The position numbers and the translations under genes are program-made. A stretch of 64,000 nucleotides of DNA, from NCBI GenBank assembly GCA_013368445.1, contig JAACJO010000003.1, positions 2,232,001-2,296,000 of the forward strand, given 5' to 3'. The DNA is from Leucocoprinus leucothites. Lineage: Eukaryota; Basidiomycota; Agaricomycetes; Agaricales; Agaricaceae. This document shows, piece by piece, positions 20,984 through 31,470 of this stretch (position 1 is its first letter; the number at the start of each line of letters is the position of its first letter). A model generated the notes under the pieces. It had not been told where the DNA came from. It worked only from the letters and a program-made list of their open reading frames with translations, and made no database searches.

Positions 20984-23925
20984 TCACATCACAACACACT
21001 TGCAACATCCAGCACCCTTCTCGTCCTGCTCAACAGCAACCTGTTGCTCTTCATTCCTCGCCACACTCAGCACGATCGGCTGCGTCAAGTGCTTCGTCGT
21101 AGTCGGTGCATAATGTGCAAACGGCGCCGGCGAAGGTGGAGGTTTAACGGGCACACGGATATTATCATGAGCAACTGATACTTCCGTATTCAGACCTTCT
21201 CCTTCTTCTGCTGTCGGTTCTTCAAGGAGCTTTGACGGCTCGACCTCTTCCAAGACATCCGGAGTCTGATTGGTCCCAGGTTGAGGTCGGCCGAATTCGT
21301 CCATCTCGATGTCTTCGCCTCTGCGGCGGATTTTCGTACCATCGTAGCCGAATGTTCCCGGTGCCTATAGAACGGGGAGCATAGGAGTTGGAGATCAGAA
21401 TAAAAAGTGTTTTTAGAAGCAGTTATACGTACCGGAGCAATGGGGGCCACCTGTTTCTTTTTCGGCTGCGGACTTCCATCCGCCTTTTCATAGTGATTAT
21501 CTAAACCCCTCTTCCGTGCGACGACAGGCAAAACGACCTATGAATAAACCGGCACCACTTCAGTATTAGCGCAAGGCACAACTGTAGAGGAACACCAAAG
21601 GAGAAGTTGAAAGAAAGCGGGGATGGAGATCCGGTGTGGACGAACACGAGGCCAAGAAAAAAGAAAAAGGAAATCGAAATACGAATAAAAACATCACAAA
21701 AACAAGGGTAGGTGCAAAACGCAACAGAGCACACAAAAAAAAACACCGAAAGAGAGCACGCACATCATCCCAATTACCATCTCCACCCACAACCTTCGGT
21801 TGAGTCCAGTAGGGGATGGCATTAGACATATCCACGTCCTCACCCTCTCCGCCTGGTGTAGGATAATAGGCAACACTTTTCCTGTTATCCTCCTCTTTCA
21901 CGAATTTTTTAGCCGTGGGCTTGGGCTTCGGTCTGGTTTTGCCAGGTGTAGTTGGCCCCGGTGTCCGTGGTTTCTTGGCCGTAGACCCGGGGGTATTATG
22001 AGGACCAGGTGATATTCCACGTTTTGACGCGGAGGTAGGTGTTGAAGGTGTTGTAGCCGCTCGACCAGTGGGGCTTGCTACAGGTGTGATAGAAGGGAGG
22101 GGTGGTGAAGGGGAGGGGGTGGGTGAAACAGACGTAAGGTCAACCACATGCATTGGATGTCCGACTTTGGTCGTGTTGGAGGAATGTTGGGAGGGTGTTG
22201 ATGTTCGAGACTCAGAAGATCGACGTTCGTACGTAGGTATCCGGCTGGAAGAACTACCTTGTCTTGACTTGGATCTTGGTGTCGGTGATCTTGCGGGTGG
22301 GGGAGGATGTTGAATAGGTGTGGTGATGGAAGCATCAGCTAGAGCTGAAGGTTGGGTGGGCGTGGTAATGGAGGTAATTGGGAGGGAAGGCTGGGTAGGT
22401 GTAGTAAATTGCTGTTTGGGAGTTTCAACCTTGGATTCTTCCACCCTGTATGTTGTGGGAGGACTCTGAGACGAGGGTAAGACCAAGTCAGAGTAGCCAT
22501 CGGCCACCGCCGTCGTTACTGTGATATCCCCGACTCCAGGTAGGAAATCCGTATCATGATTTGAGTACCTGTACGGTCTCTGGTCCTGTTGTCCCTTTGT
22601 CGAAATAGATGCGATATCACTTGCTTCCTCCCCGTCCAAATCCGTCAGCGGATCCTCATCGAGAACTCTTTCGATCCTATCCAGGATTGCATCATCTTCC
22701 AAATACAAACTTCCCCTCTCACGCATACTAGGACCTAGGCGTCCAAAACCCGCGACACTATCTGCTCGCTTTCGCAATGAGCCTCGCCGGGAATCTTCTA
22801 GAGCAAGAAGGGCAGCTTGTCGACTAGCAAGAAGTTTACGTTTATTGTGCATTGCGTGGCCATAGTTCGCTATGTCCAGCATTTCCTGGCGTCTCCCAAC
22901 ACGCAGCTCACCAACACCACCATTCCGTGAAATTTCTCCACGGTACCAGTGTTCAAATGGTGTTTCCTCCGTCGAATCCAGAGAGTCTCTGGAAGGCTGA
23001 GGGACGTTATATCCAAGCTCGTCCGTGGACCTTTCTTCATGGATATTGTAGATAGATGAAGAAGAGCTGGCGGTGTTGAAGGGGGCGGGTTCGTTGATGA
23101 GGCGCGCAGTTGTATGTTGCGAGATGCCTTGGGCGGAATGGGAGGTAGGAAAGTGATATGCCTTGATGTCAGCCGAGTAGCCAGAATTGGGGTTGGGCGT
23201 CTGTGTGGGCGTTGGCGTCGTCGAGTGGCTGACACCCGAAGAAGGTCCGTTCAGAATTGGGGTAGCAGGGGAGCTGGCGTTCATGATGCTTCCAGGGGGA
23301 CCACGCGATGCCTTGGGTATACGAGTGGGTTTGGCATCTACGAGGCGTGGAGAGCGTGACGCGAAGTTGGTATGATCAACCAAATTCGTCGTGTTGGTCC
23401 GTCTGGGCTGCCGAATGCCCCCGCCTATATTAGCATATGGCTGGGAATAAGTCCGTGAACGATGAAACGAATTCGTAGGTGGTGGTTTGCGGGTCCCGTT
23501 GATGGCTCGAGGATGAACAGATGTGCTAGCTACAGAGGCGCTATGTTGATGGGCTGGGGTAGTTGGTTGGTGAGACTGGTAACCAGGGCGCGTTCGATGC
23601 CCAGTACTGCTGCCACTGGCACTACTGGCGCCGTTAATCCCGTTATTGTGGTTGTAATTGTTATTCTGAAAACTGGAAATGGAGACTGGATCGACGGCAG
23701 AATTGGAATTAAAGGCATTTAGGGGACTATCATCGGCAAGAGAAGCTATGGAGATGGCGGACATGCGGCGGGCGAGTGTTCTGCTCTCATCCTCGAGGCC
23801 TGTAGAGCGGAATTCAAGAGCAATGCCAGCAAGATAAATGGTGCAGACTCACGTTTGCGCAGTGCAGGTACGACCTCCTCATCCCATGACGGTCCTGGAA
23901 GGCGTGCAGACTGGGTGAGTGCCAT
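20984..23925 (-). CDS. Large Ser/Pro/Thr-rich protein with C-terminal CaaX box
   Basis: Exons on the minus strand: 23925-23853, 23799-21764, 21537-21433, 21364-20984; 864 residues, introns 53, 226 and 68 bp. The N-terminus starts MALTQSARLPGPSWDEEVVP, followed by KRLEDESRTLARRM. The long middle is low in complexity, rich in Ser, Thr, Pro and Asn, with one folded-looking stretch (EHWYRGEISRNGG, RRQEMLDIANYGHAMHNKRK). The last residues are GCCKCVVM: CVVM is a CaaX motif for prenylation, and the Cys residues before it could be palmitoylated, so the protein probably sits on a membrane. I cannot name a function. An apparent longer frame through 21566 is only read-through of the 226 bp intron. Confidence 0.85.
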
Positions 23926-25611
23926 CTACAGGATATTATCTGCCCCAGCAGCGGGTGCCTGACAGACAGCAGAATCCGAGAGGAAAGGGTATAGAAGGGA
24001 AGGAAAAGGAGATTGGCAGCAGAAGGATGAGCGCGGAGTCTAAGCTGCAAATAACAAATATTTGGAAAGACGTCGTGCGAATTCTATGTAATCTCCTTTT
24101 TGGGTGCGATATAAGTTCGCAACTTGGACCGCTCCTCGTCCAAGCTAGTCGCCAGGTGCTGGATATTGGACTCAGTATGGTTGCGAAGTTTTCCAGAAGC
24201 AGCTGCAAGAGGAAGTGACTCGCGAAATCGACTATGGGAAGCGAACAGGGCCGGATAGGCAACTGGGCGCTCGCTCCCTGACAAGTTTTTTTGGATCTGA
24301 TGTTGAAAGCACGAACTAGTAATTTCCGCAGCTTGAGGGGTCATGGACACTTCACTCCGCTGGGTATTACAGCGAGGGGAAGTGTCTCCTCTTCTCCTTT
24401 ACTCTGTCGGTCGTTCTGATTCAGTTACCGGGAAGGATCCCTGGTGACCGACCCATTACGGCACTTGGAGCTCTCGAGGGATGATGCCGAAGCGCCTTCC
24501 TGGTAGAATCCAGAACTGGGTGCTAGCACCTCATGAATGAAACTTCGCTTCATCGTTTCATAAGGAATGGGGCCAGGAGAAATACAAGGTGACATTTCGC
24601 CTACGAGGCTATCAGACACATTTCATAGATCCATGCTTCGGTGGAGGCGGGAGTCGGGGTTTCGGGATGTAGCTATCGGTCATTTGGTCTCCGAACAACT
24701 CACAGCAAGGCCGACAAGCGGCTGGATCTTAGAATGATGATTAGCGCCTTTCACATTTTCGCTCATCCGTACACCTTGCTCCGCTGTTCAGTGCCAGGAA
24801 TATCTGGCACCTTTCTCAGATGTCTATGCTAGCCTTGAGAAAAGTAAGATATGGAAGAACAAGACTAGCTATTAGTGGCTCAGTCGTTCTCAGTTTTAGA
24901 AAAATCTGACTTACTTGAGTTCACCGAAGCGAAGGCCCCACTGGATGCACTCATAACGCCGGGTCTAAGTAGCCATATACGCCACAATATTCGTTGTCGA
25001 GTCGCTATGGCAATTCATTATGAGTTATGGAGAAATGATGTAGCTTATATGTTTCGTCCAAATTCGTTGGAGGACAAGGAAACTTCGCCAACCTGCCAAC
25101 TCAATGCGTTAATTGCTACGCTTGGAGGTTCCGAAAATAAACCAACGATGAGAATACAGGTATAGCTACCGACTCTCGAAAATAGAAAGCACAGCTGTTT
25201 CCTCGTTCCCAGGGAACGAATTCATCGCTCTCTGATTTGAATGCAGCGTATGAACATTGATAGTAGCAACTTGTAGCATCGTGCGCTATTTAATCAGATC
25301 AAGAACGCCGCCCTGGGCCAGGATAGAGGAAGGTGCTCAAAATTAGCATTTTTTTTTTGATTACATGTTTGATGCTTCAGTGGGCCACATTGGAGATCCC
25401 ATTATGTTTGAAGAATACCACAGTGAGAGTCAAAATAGTATAGCATCTAAGTGTTTGCGGGGTGACCATTTGATAAATCATCGACAAATGGGGAAGAGAT
25501 AACCAGGGCTCTAGCCAAGCAACAACAAATATCCCGATTTTTTGGGACTCATGTCAAATCCAAAGTACACCCTCGTTCAAGTATTTTCCTTTTCCCACCA
25601 ATTCACCAACA
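23926..25611. other. Intergenic region with one unrecognised ORF
   Basis: The 5' side to about 24,060 is probably promoter of the CaaX gene. A plus-strand frame at 24875-25165 (96 codons, SHIRHNIRCRVAMAIHYELW) looks protein-like but is unknown and has no visible partner exons. A poly-T run stands at about 25351. Nothing else is supported. Confidence 0.4.
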
Positions 25612-27463
25612 ATGGTGCAAGATACGCTCATAGATGATCGTGTCTCTACATCGCAAATAACAAAAGCGGCCGAAGCACTGCATGCATACGAGACCAAAAA
25701 ACAGGCACAAAAAGAAGAAACTGAGCTACTTCCAGGAAAGGAACCAAATATCTGGTTGAATGTTACCGTCAAGCAAGTTGCCCCCAAGAACAAAATCAAA
25801 CCCATCAAAATGTGCGTTTCCTCGAACCGGATTGTCTAGTTGAACAGCCTAACCCAGGTTTATGGAATCTCCTTGACATTAGTCCAATTGTTCACCCTCT
25901 CGTCGACCCAAGGACAACGTCTATCTGCTTGATCACAAAAGACCCTCAGCGAGAATACAAAGATCTTCTGGAGAACCAAAACATCAAATTTATTTCCCGT
26001 GTTGTTGGTATCGCAAAACTCAAGGGCAAATTCAAGGCCTTTGAGGCACGTCGACTATTGCTGAAGGAGAATGGACTCTTCCTGGCAGATGAGAGGGTGA
26101 TTCCAATGCTTCCGAAGTTGTTGGGCTCGAAATGGTTCGAGGCTAAGAAGTGCGTTTGTCCTCATTCCCCGTAACGGTAAATTGACAAAAATCCTGTCCG
26201 TTTCCCCACACTGCCTTGATCAATTCCCTCTTCGACCTTGTTGGCATCTCTGACCACTCATACGACATCTCTGATTGTTCGCCTCTACTCTCCGATCAAA
26301 GACAGCCAATCCCAGTATGTCTTACTCGTAAAGATCTGAAAGGTGAACTCGAACGAGCCATCTCCTCAACATACATGAACCAAAATAACGGCACATGCAC
26401 GTACGTCTCTAGTTCCTTGCATCACATCCCACTCCTCGACTGACCGATTGACATTACCATTTCCCACAACACGATCAACTCAAACCTTCAATTATGTCAA
26501 ACCTCGCATTCCTTATGCCACAAATAAATGCTCATATGCCATCATTCGAATCACCCCCCACGAACAATCATATCTTTTGCTCAACCCGAAACCTTTTATC
26601 CACTGTGTATTTGACTACTACCGCGCACCGTCTTGTGTCATCCCATACCGCAATATATCACCACATCGCTCACCACTTCCTTCCATCATTCGATACATTC
26701 GCCGAACAGTTCCATCAAGGTTGCGACCCTAAGCCACACGCCCACACAAATCCTCTCAAACATCAGTAAAGCTATACCTGCGATCGCAGCTCACATCCCG
26801 GGAGGCTGGGATAACATTCAGTCATTAATGATCAAAACCAATACCAGTGTCAGCTTACCCATATGGAGTTGTAATTTGGACGAAAGATGGGGCGGGTTAG
26901 TAAAAGGCGGGGACAAGGGAGAGGACGAGGAAGTTGAGAAAACAAACAATAAAAGAGGAAAGAAGAAAGAACAAGCGAGCAAGAAGCGACCTGTTCAGGA
27001 AGACGAGAGCGAGGAGAGCGAAGAAGAGGAACAGCCGAGGAAGAAGGTCAAGTCTGGAAAAGGAGCCAGTGCACCTGTGGCTTCATCTGCCGCAACAAAG
27101 TCGCCGAAAAAGGATCAGCAAGCGGTGAAGTCAGCGAGCGCTCCCTCGACGGATCAAAAGTCCAAGAAAGCCGCTAAATCCGGTGCTCCTGCACCATCAT
27201 CCGAAACGCAGGCGAAACCACGACCCACAAAGAAAGTCCAGCAAGACACTGCTCCTGCACCCACACAAACCAAGACGAAGGCGAAGCCTCAGACAGATTC
27301 GTCCTCTGAGGCGAGCAAGGGGCTGACTGGAACGGAGCTCAAACAAAAACGTGCTGGGACTGCGCTAGGAAAGAAGAAGGAAAAGGTTATTGGTGCGAAG
27401 GCTGGATTGAATGGGAAAAGTGCCAAGGCGAAAGTGTTGGGTAAGAAAGCGCTTCAGGCTTGA
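25612..27463 (+). CDS. Ribosomal L1-domain protein of ribosome biogenesis (Cic1/Utp30/RSL1D1-like)
   Basis: Exons 25612-25811, 25883-26149, 26302-26400, 26710-27463; 439 residues. An L1-like domain fills roughly residues 20-260 (HPLVDPRTTSICLITKD, DERVIPMLPKLLGSKWFEAK, PIPVCLTRKDL, HIPGGWDNIQSLMIKT). The C-terminal 180 residues are very rich in Lys, Ala, Ser and acidic residues, as in nucleolar relatives. The family works in the nucleolus on pre-60S or 90S particles, binding rRNA. The third intron is 309 bp, long for this window, but the splice joins are in frame at both sides (TCT, then SIKVATLSH). Paralogue choice between Cic1 and Utp30 is not made. Confidence 0.85.
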
Positions 27464-27999
27464 GCTCGCAGTGGTTCCATTCTTGTATATCACCTGGCAC
27501 ATGTAGTATGATTCGCATACCCTAGGGTTATCTCGATGCATACGCATAATCCCTAGGCATATGTATATCTATGAATGTTAATGTCACATATTCATACTTG
27601 TTTCTGGAAAGGCAAACAAGGTACGGCGGTGACACGGGACTTAGTAGTGCCCGCTGTAATTTCCGCTGAAGTGTTGGGGACATTAAATGTTCGCGGTCTT
27701 GTCCAGTGCATAGATGTACTCCATTAAGACGTCATTCTCTGGCTTGCTGTGCACCCACAAACGCCTATTCTCATTCACAGTTTGCCGCAGAGGGGGATAG
27801 ACGCTGAAAATCAAAAAATAGCCCTAAAAATCAAATGGGAGTTTTCCGGTAACCGGGACACGTATCAACCCGGCTAATGGGATACCCAGTCTCGCCATAC
27901 TTATGCTGACCTGGCCCGCGACGACATCCAAGGCTCTCTAGCTTCCTTCTCTTCAGATTTGCCATCACAGTCCTTTCTGAATTAAAGATCTCACGGGAG
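27464..27999. other. Intergenic, no gene seen
   Basis: Holds the 3' flank of the L1-domain gene and the 5' flank of the hydrolase gene. No ORF or repeat of note. Confidence 0.6.
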
Positions 28000-30044
28000 A
28001 TGACCGCCGAACGCACGAGCACCAAACTGTACATACCCCATCCTAATCAGCCCGAATTGTCTATTTGCGGGGTACTCGAACAGTATGGACCTGGGATCGA
28101 TACAAAGGGTCGGAAACTTGCATTGGTATGTCGCACTCGCTTGCATTACTACTCCCGAAGCGTTTCAACTTCTCGAACGCCCGATGTTCAATGTTTTCTC
28201 GGTGGCCCATCTGGCTGAATGAACTTTGTTCAAACGAGCACTGGATGATCATTCTTCGCGCGTAAATCTTGTGCAATTATTCGTGATTGAATTTCTAATC
28301 CGTACCGTATTGATGGAACTGTATTCATAACCTCGGCGATAGATTTTGCATGGTACAATGGGGTGAGTAAAATGCCGATGTGCTGTGCTTTTTGATTTTT
28401 CCGTTGAATAAGGAGCGCCTAACTCTTTGCTTGTTGGATTGGCGCTCTGCTATTGGACGGGAGAAAAAATGAGGCGCTGTATTGACCCCGCTGTTTCGTT
28501 TCTTATTCCTCTAGACACAAGGACTATCTGTTTCAACGCCGTCTTGCGCAGCGCTTTCCGATTGACTCGTTTCGCTTTGACTTCCGGTATGTCACACTTC
28601 TCACCTCTCCGGCCCCCAAACTCCGCATAATCATTTTGCATTGTGGTAGAGGCAACCATGAAACAGGTGGTACGTGGAAGCAAGGCGCTCTTGAAGAAGA
28701 TTTAGAGGACCTAAACGCCGTCATTGCTTATCTCAAATCGACGTACGGTTACGAGATTGAGTTAGTCGTGGGACATTCCCGTGGATCACTCGTTGGCTTC
28801 CGATGGATCTCGACAACGGAAGTTGGAAGAAAGGTACCCGCTTTCGTCAACGTCTCGGGTCGGTACCGTATGCGGGTGAGTTTCTCTTCGAAAAGCCAAA
28901 CTCAAAGTCTGATGGACCTTATGGCAATTTGCTGTACTCCGTAAACGCCGTTCGCTTACAATTTATTTTCTATCTATTTCTTTCTCATTACCCCATGGCG
29001 TGCACGGGGTTACTGTACTTGTCATCACCCTTGCTGCGGTGTGCGACAATCACTCTATTGCCCAACTCCGCGAAACCTCCACTGCACGATCAAATCTGTA
29101 CTTGTCTCCCACTTTCCCCGATAGAAAATACTTGGTAACGATCAATCTCCCTCTGTTCTATTTTTCGCCTGATCAGGTGTTGACTTTCTGTTCCTCTCTG
29201 TTCTCTCAATCGGTTTTCTTGGCTGTTCTGGACCCCCCTCCTACTCATTCTGGCCATCCCCGATATTTCGTTGATCCTGATCACCCTGACTACCTTCCCC
29301 TTTCCCCCCTTATTACTCAATCTGGGCTTTTCGGTCGTTTCAATCCCGTCATTGCGTTATGACTGGGGACGATTTCCTCGATTTTGGTACCCCTCGCTTG
29401 TCCCTCGCGTGGAATTTGTGCGATCATACTTCCATCCATCACTCGATCCTCGAATTGCCGGACCGGTCGACCTCCAGAAACCGCCGGAGCACAACAGTGG
29501 CAAAAAAGTTTTGCAAAACAGGGATATTACGAATGGCACGTCACGGTTGCTCGCAAGCCGATAATAGCGAGAATATATCCCCGCGATGTTGAGAGTTTCT
29601 GTGCTTGGGATACGTCAATTGTTTGGGAACAATTCCCTAAAGAAACGGACGTCTTGACGCTGCATGGACTTGCAGACAAGACCGTTCCCCCGTGAGTTTA
29701 TCTATTCTTTCTCTCGGAGCTTGTCGAGGCTGTGGCAATCCGAGAGGCAATGCCACCGGTTGACAAAATTTTCTTTGATTTATACGCATATATGATGCAT
29801 GTCTGACAATTGTTTCGCCTATTGGAATAGGTATGATGCCTTGATTTACTCAAAGGCACTGGGTGATAGAACGCCTGGAACACACTCCCTCCATCTAATG
29901 GAAGACGCGGACCACAATTTTACCCAACGCCAGGACGACGTGGTTGATGTCATCCTGCAGTGGTGGGAGGCTAGGCAGCGAAACGAATTGAGAAGTGGGA
30001 TCTGGTTGACGGAAATCAGAGGAAATAACACTGCAAAGCTGTAG
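28000..30044 (+). CDS. Alpha/beta hydrolase (ectomycorrhiza-regulated esterase-like)
   Basis: Exons 28000-28125, 28343-28362 (20 nt), 28515-28586, 28650-28875, 29498-29691, 29831-30044; about 283 residues. The oxyanion strand is ILHGTMGHKDYL, the nucleophile elbow VVGHSRGSLVG (Ser in GHSRG), the acid probably the Asp of HGLADKTVPP, the His in MEDADHNF. It would cleave an ester or related bond; the substrate is unknown. The intron from 28876 to about 29497 is 622 bp and could hide a small exon, since relatives have some residues between SGRYRM and WQKSF. The bases before TGG 29498 could also be coding (AGAQQ). Confidence 0.83.
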
Positions 30045-31283
30045 AATGAGGTTCTTTGGCATTTTCAGCACTCAACTCCTTTATTTTCGTTGGCACGCTT
30101 GGAAGTGCCACAGTCGATGTACTCTGTTGTTGTCCAAGCAAACGTAGAGTTGATAATTGCTATGAAAGCAGATAGTCAAGCCCCGCGACTAAAGCCTAGA
30201 ACCATAGTTATACTTGATTGAGACCACGCGCCGCACTTCTCGTTTGACGATGTACCATAGTCCGAGAGCGGATTTTGTGCTAGGGGATTTGATCAGGTTT
30301 TATTGATAAACATCTAGACGGCGCTTATAACTTTGTGAGATCCTGATGTGCCAAGGGATAAGCGAGATGAGACGCGCAAGCCTTCGGTCTCTTCGTCATC
30401 TCAACGGCAACTTGAAACATTAGAACCCGAGGCAGAAGGAGTGGTTTGGAACTACTTAGTGATCGCTGTATAACTTCTAACTGCATGCTGGCCATCATCC
30501 TTGAACTGGTAATAGCTGCCTCAGTATATCGCAGCTACCTTCATGTCCGAGTCCGTGCAGCGGAAGATTTTGTCTGGCAATGTACAGTGATCTGCGATAC
30601 TTCCATGCTCACCGGGCATCAGCCTTTCACATCTAGATAGGTGTGGCTTCGAATTCCTCAATGTCATCATTATGGGGTTGCCCTTCTCACAGGTTATCAG
30701 ATCGGTGACCAGAGAAGCCCACTATGATTACTATATGTTCTACATATGCAACAAGCTTGCCAGAGAAGAGGCAACTACAAAGTTAATAAATAAATAAAAG
30801 TGATGATGTTAGGAGGATGCTAGTGCTATGAAAGTCGAAGTAAGGTAACGAAGCTGGAGTGCTGTGAAAGCGAAGGTAGTGAAATTATAGACAAAGCTAT
30901 TGATACAGTGGCATGCTGATGGTGTCCGTTCGGTTCGGTGAATAGGATCTAGAAGTCCTTGATAGAAGCCTCTTCCTCCTCCGCCCTTCTCTCTTTCGCG
31001 GTTTCGCGAATCCCTATTATCCCTCGCACTCCGGTGCGAGTTCCGTCGAGTTAAGTGGTGATTAAGTGAGATTGTATGGGTGCTAGACCGCGACCCGTGT
31101 GAGGTCGAGTCGCGATGAATAGATAGTGGTGTGATGTGATGAATAAGAGACTGTTGTTCGTCGACACGGTTGCCGACGACGTGATGATGAGGTATGGAGT
31201 ATGGGGATAGCGGCAAGAAATCCCCTAGTCGTCCCACATGGAATTAGGGACGGGGTAGCGTTCTACGACAGGGGGTCGTTGGC
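30045..31283. other. No recognisable gene
   Basis: A minus-strand open frame at 30809-31237 is rich in His, Arg and Ser without motif, and may be 3' untranslated sequence of the small gene that follows. Nothing else is seen. Confidence 0.45.
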
Positions 31284-31385
31284 CTAGAAGAATACGGCGC
31301 CGGTTGACGATGCACCACCCTTGACACCAGTTGAGCTTCCTTGGCCGGAGCCAGATTTAACGTTGCCATTTCCTTGGCTGCTCAT
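31284..31385 (-). CDS. 33-residue Gly/Ser-rich peptide
   Basis: The ATG at 31383-31385 opens a frame of 33 codons that ends TAG at 31284-31286. The peptide is mostly Gly, Ser, Asn, Gln and Thr (SSQGNGNVKSGSGQGSS) and ends in AVFF. There is no signal sequence or Cys. What supports it is the promoter: a TATA box about 80 bases upstream and a purine-poor, CA-rich leader just before the ATG, the layout of strongly expressed fungal genes. Function unknown. It could also be the first exon of a longer gene. Confidence 0.45.
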   Translation of the reverse strand: MSSQGNGNVKSGSGQGSSTGVKGGASSTGAVFF

Positions 31386-31460
31386 GTTAACAAGTAGTGT
31401 GTTGGTAGAGTGGGTGGTGGTGTGGATAGTAGGCGACGTGGTAGATGAGCGACCGGTGAA

Positions 31461-31470
31461 GTTTATATCC
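31461..31470 (-). promoter_or_regulatory. TATA box of the 33-residue peptide gene
   Basis: Minus-strand GGATATAAAC, followed by about 75 bases rich in C and A (CACCACCACCCACTCTACC) up to the ATG. Confidence 0.45.

Noticed and set aside
21566..21763. Hydrophobic C-terminal extension of the large minus-strand frame at 21764-23764
   Set aside because: It is read-through of a 226 bp intron; the GT donor at 21763 and AG acceptor at 21538 join the frame to an exon that ends in a CaaX box.
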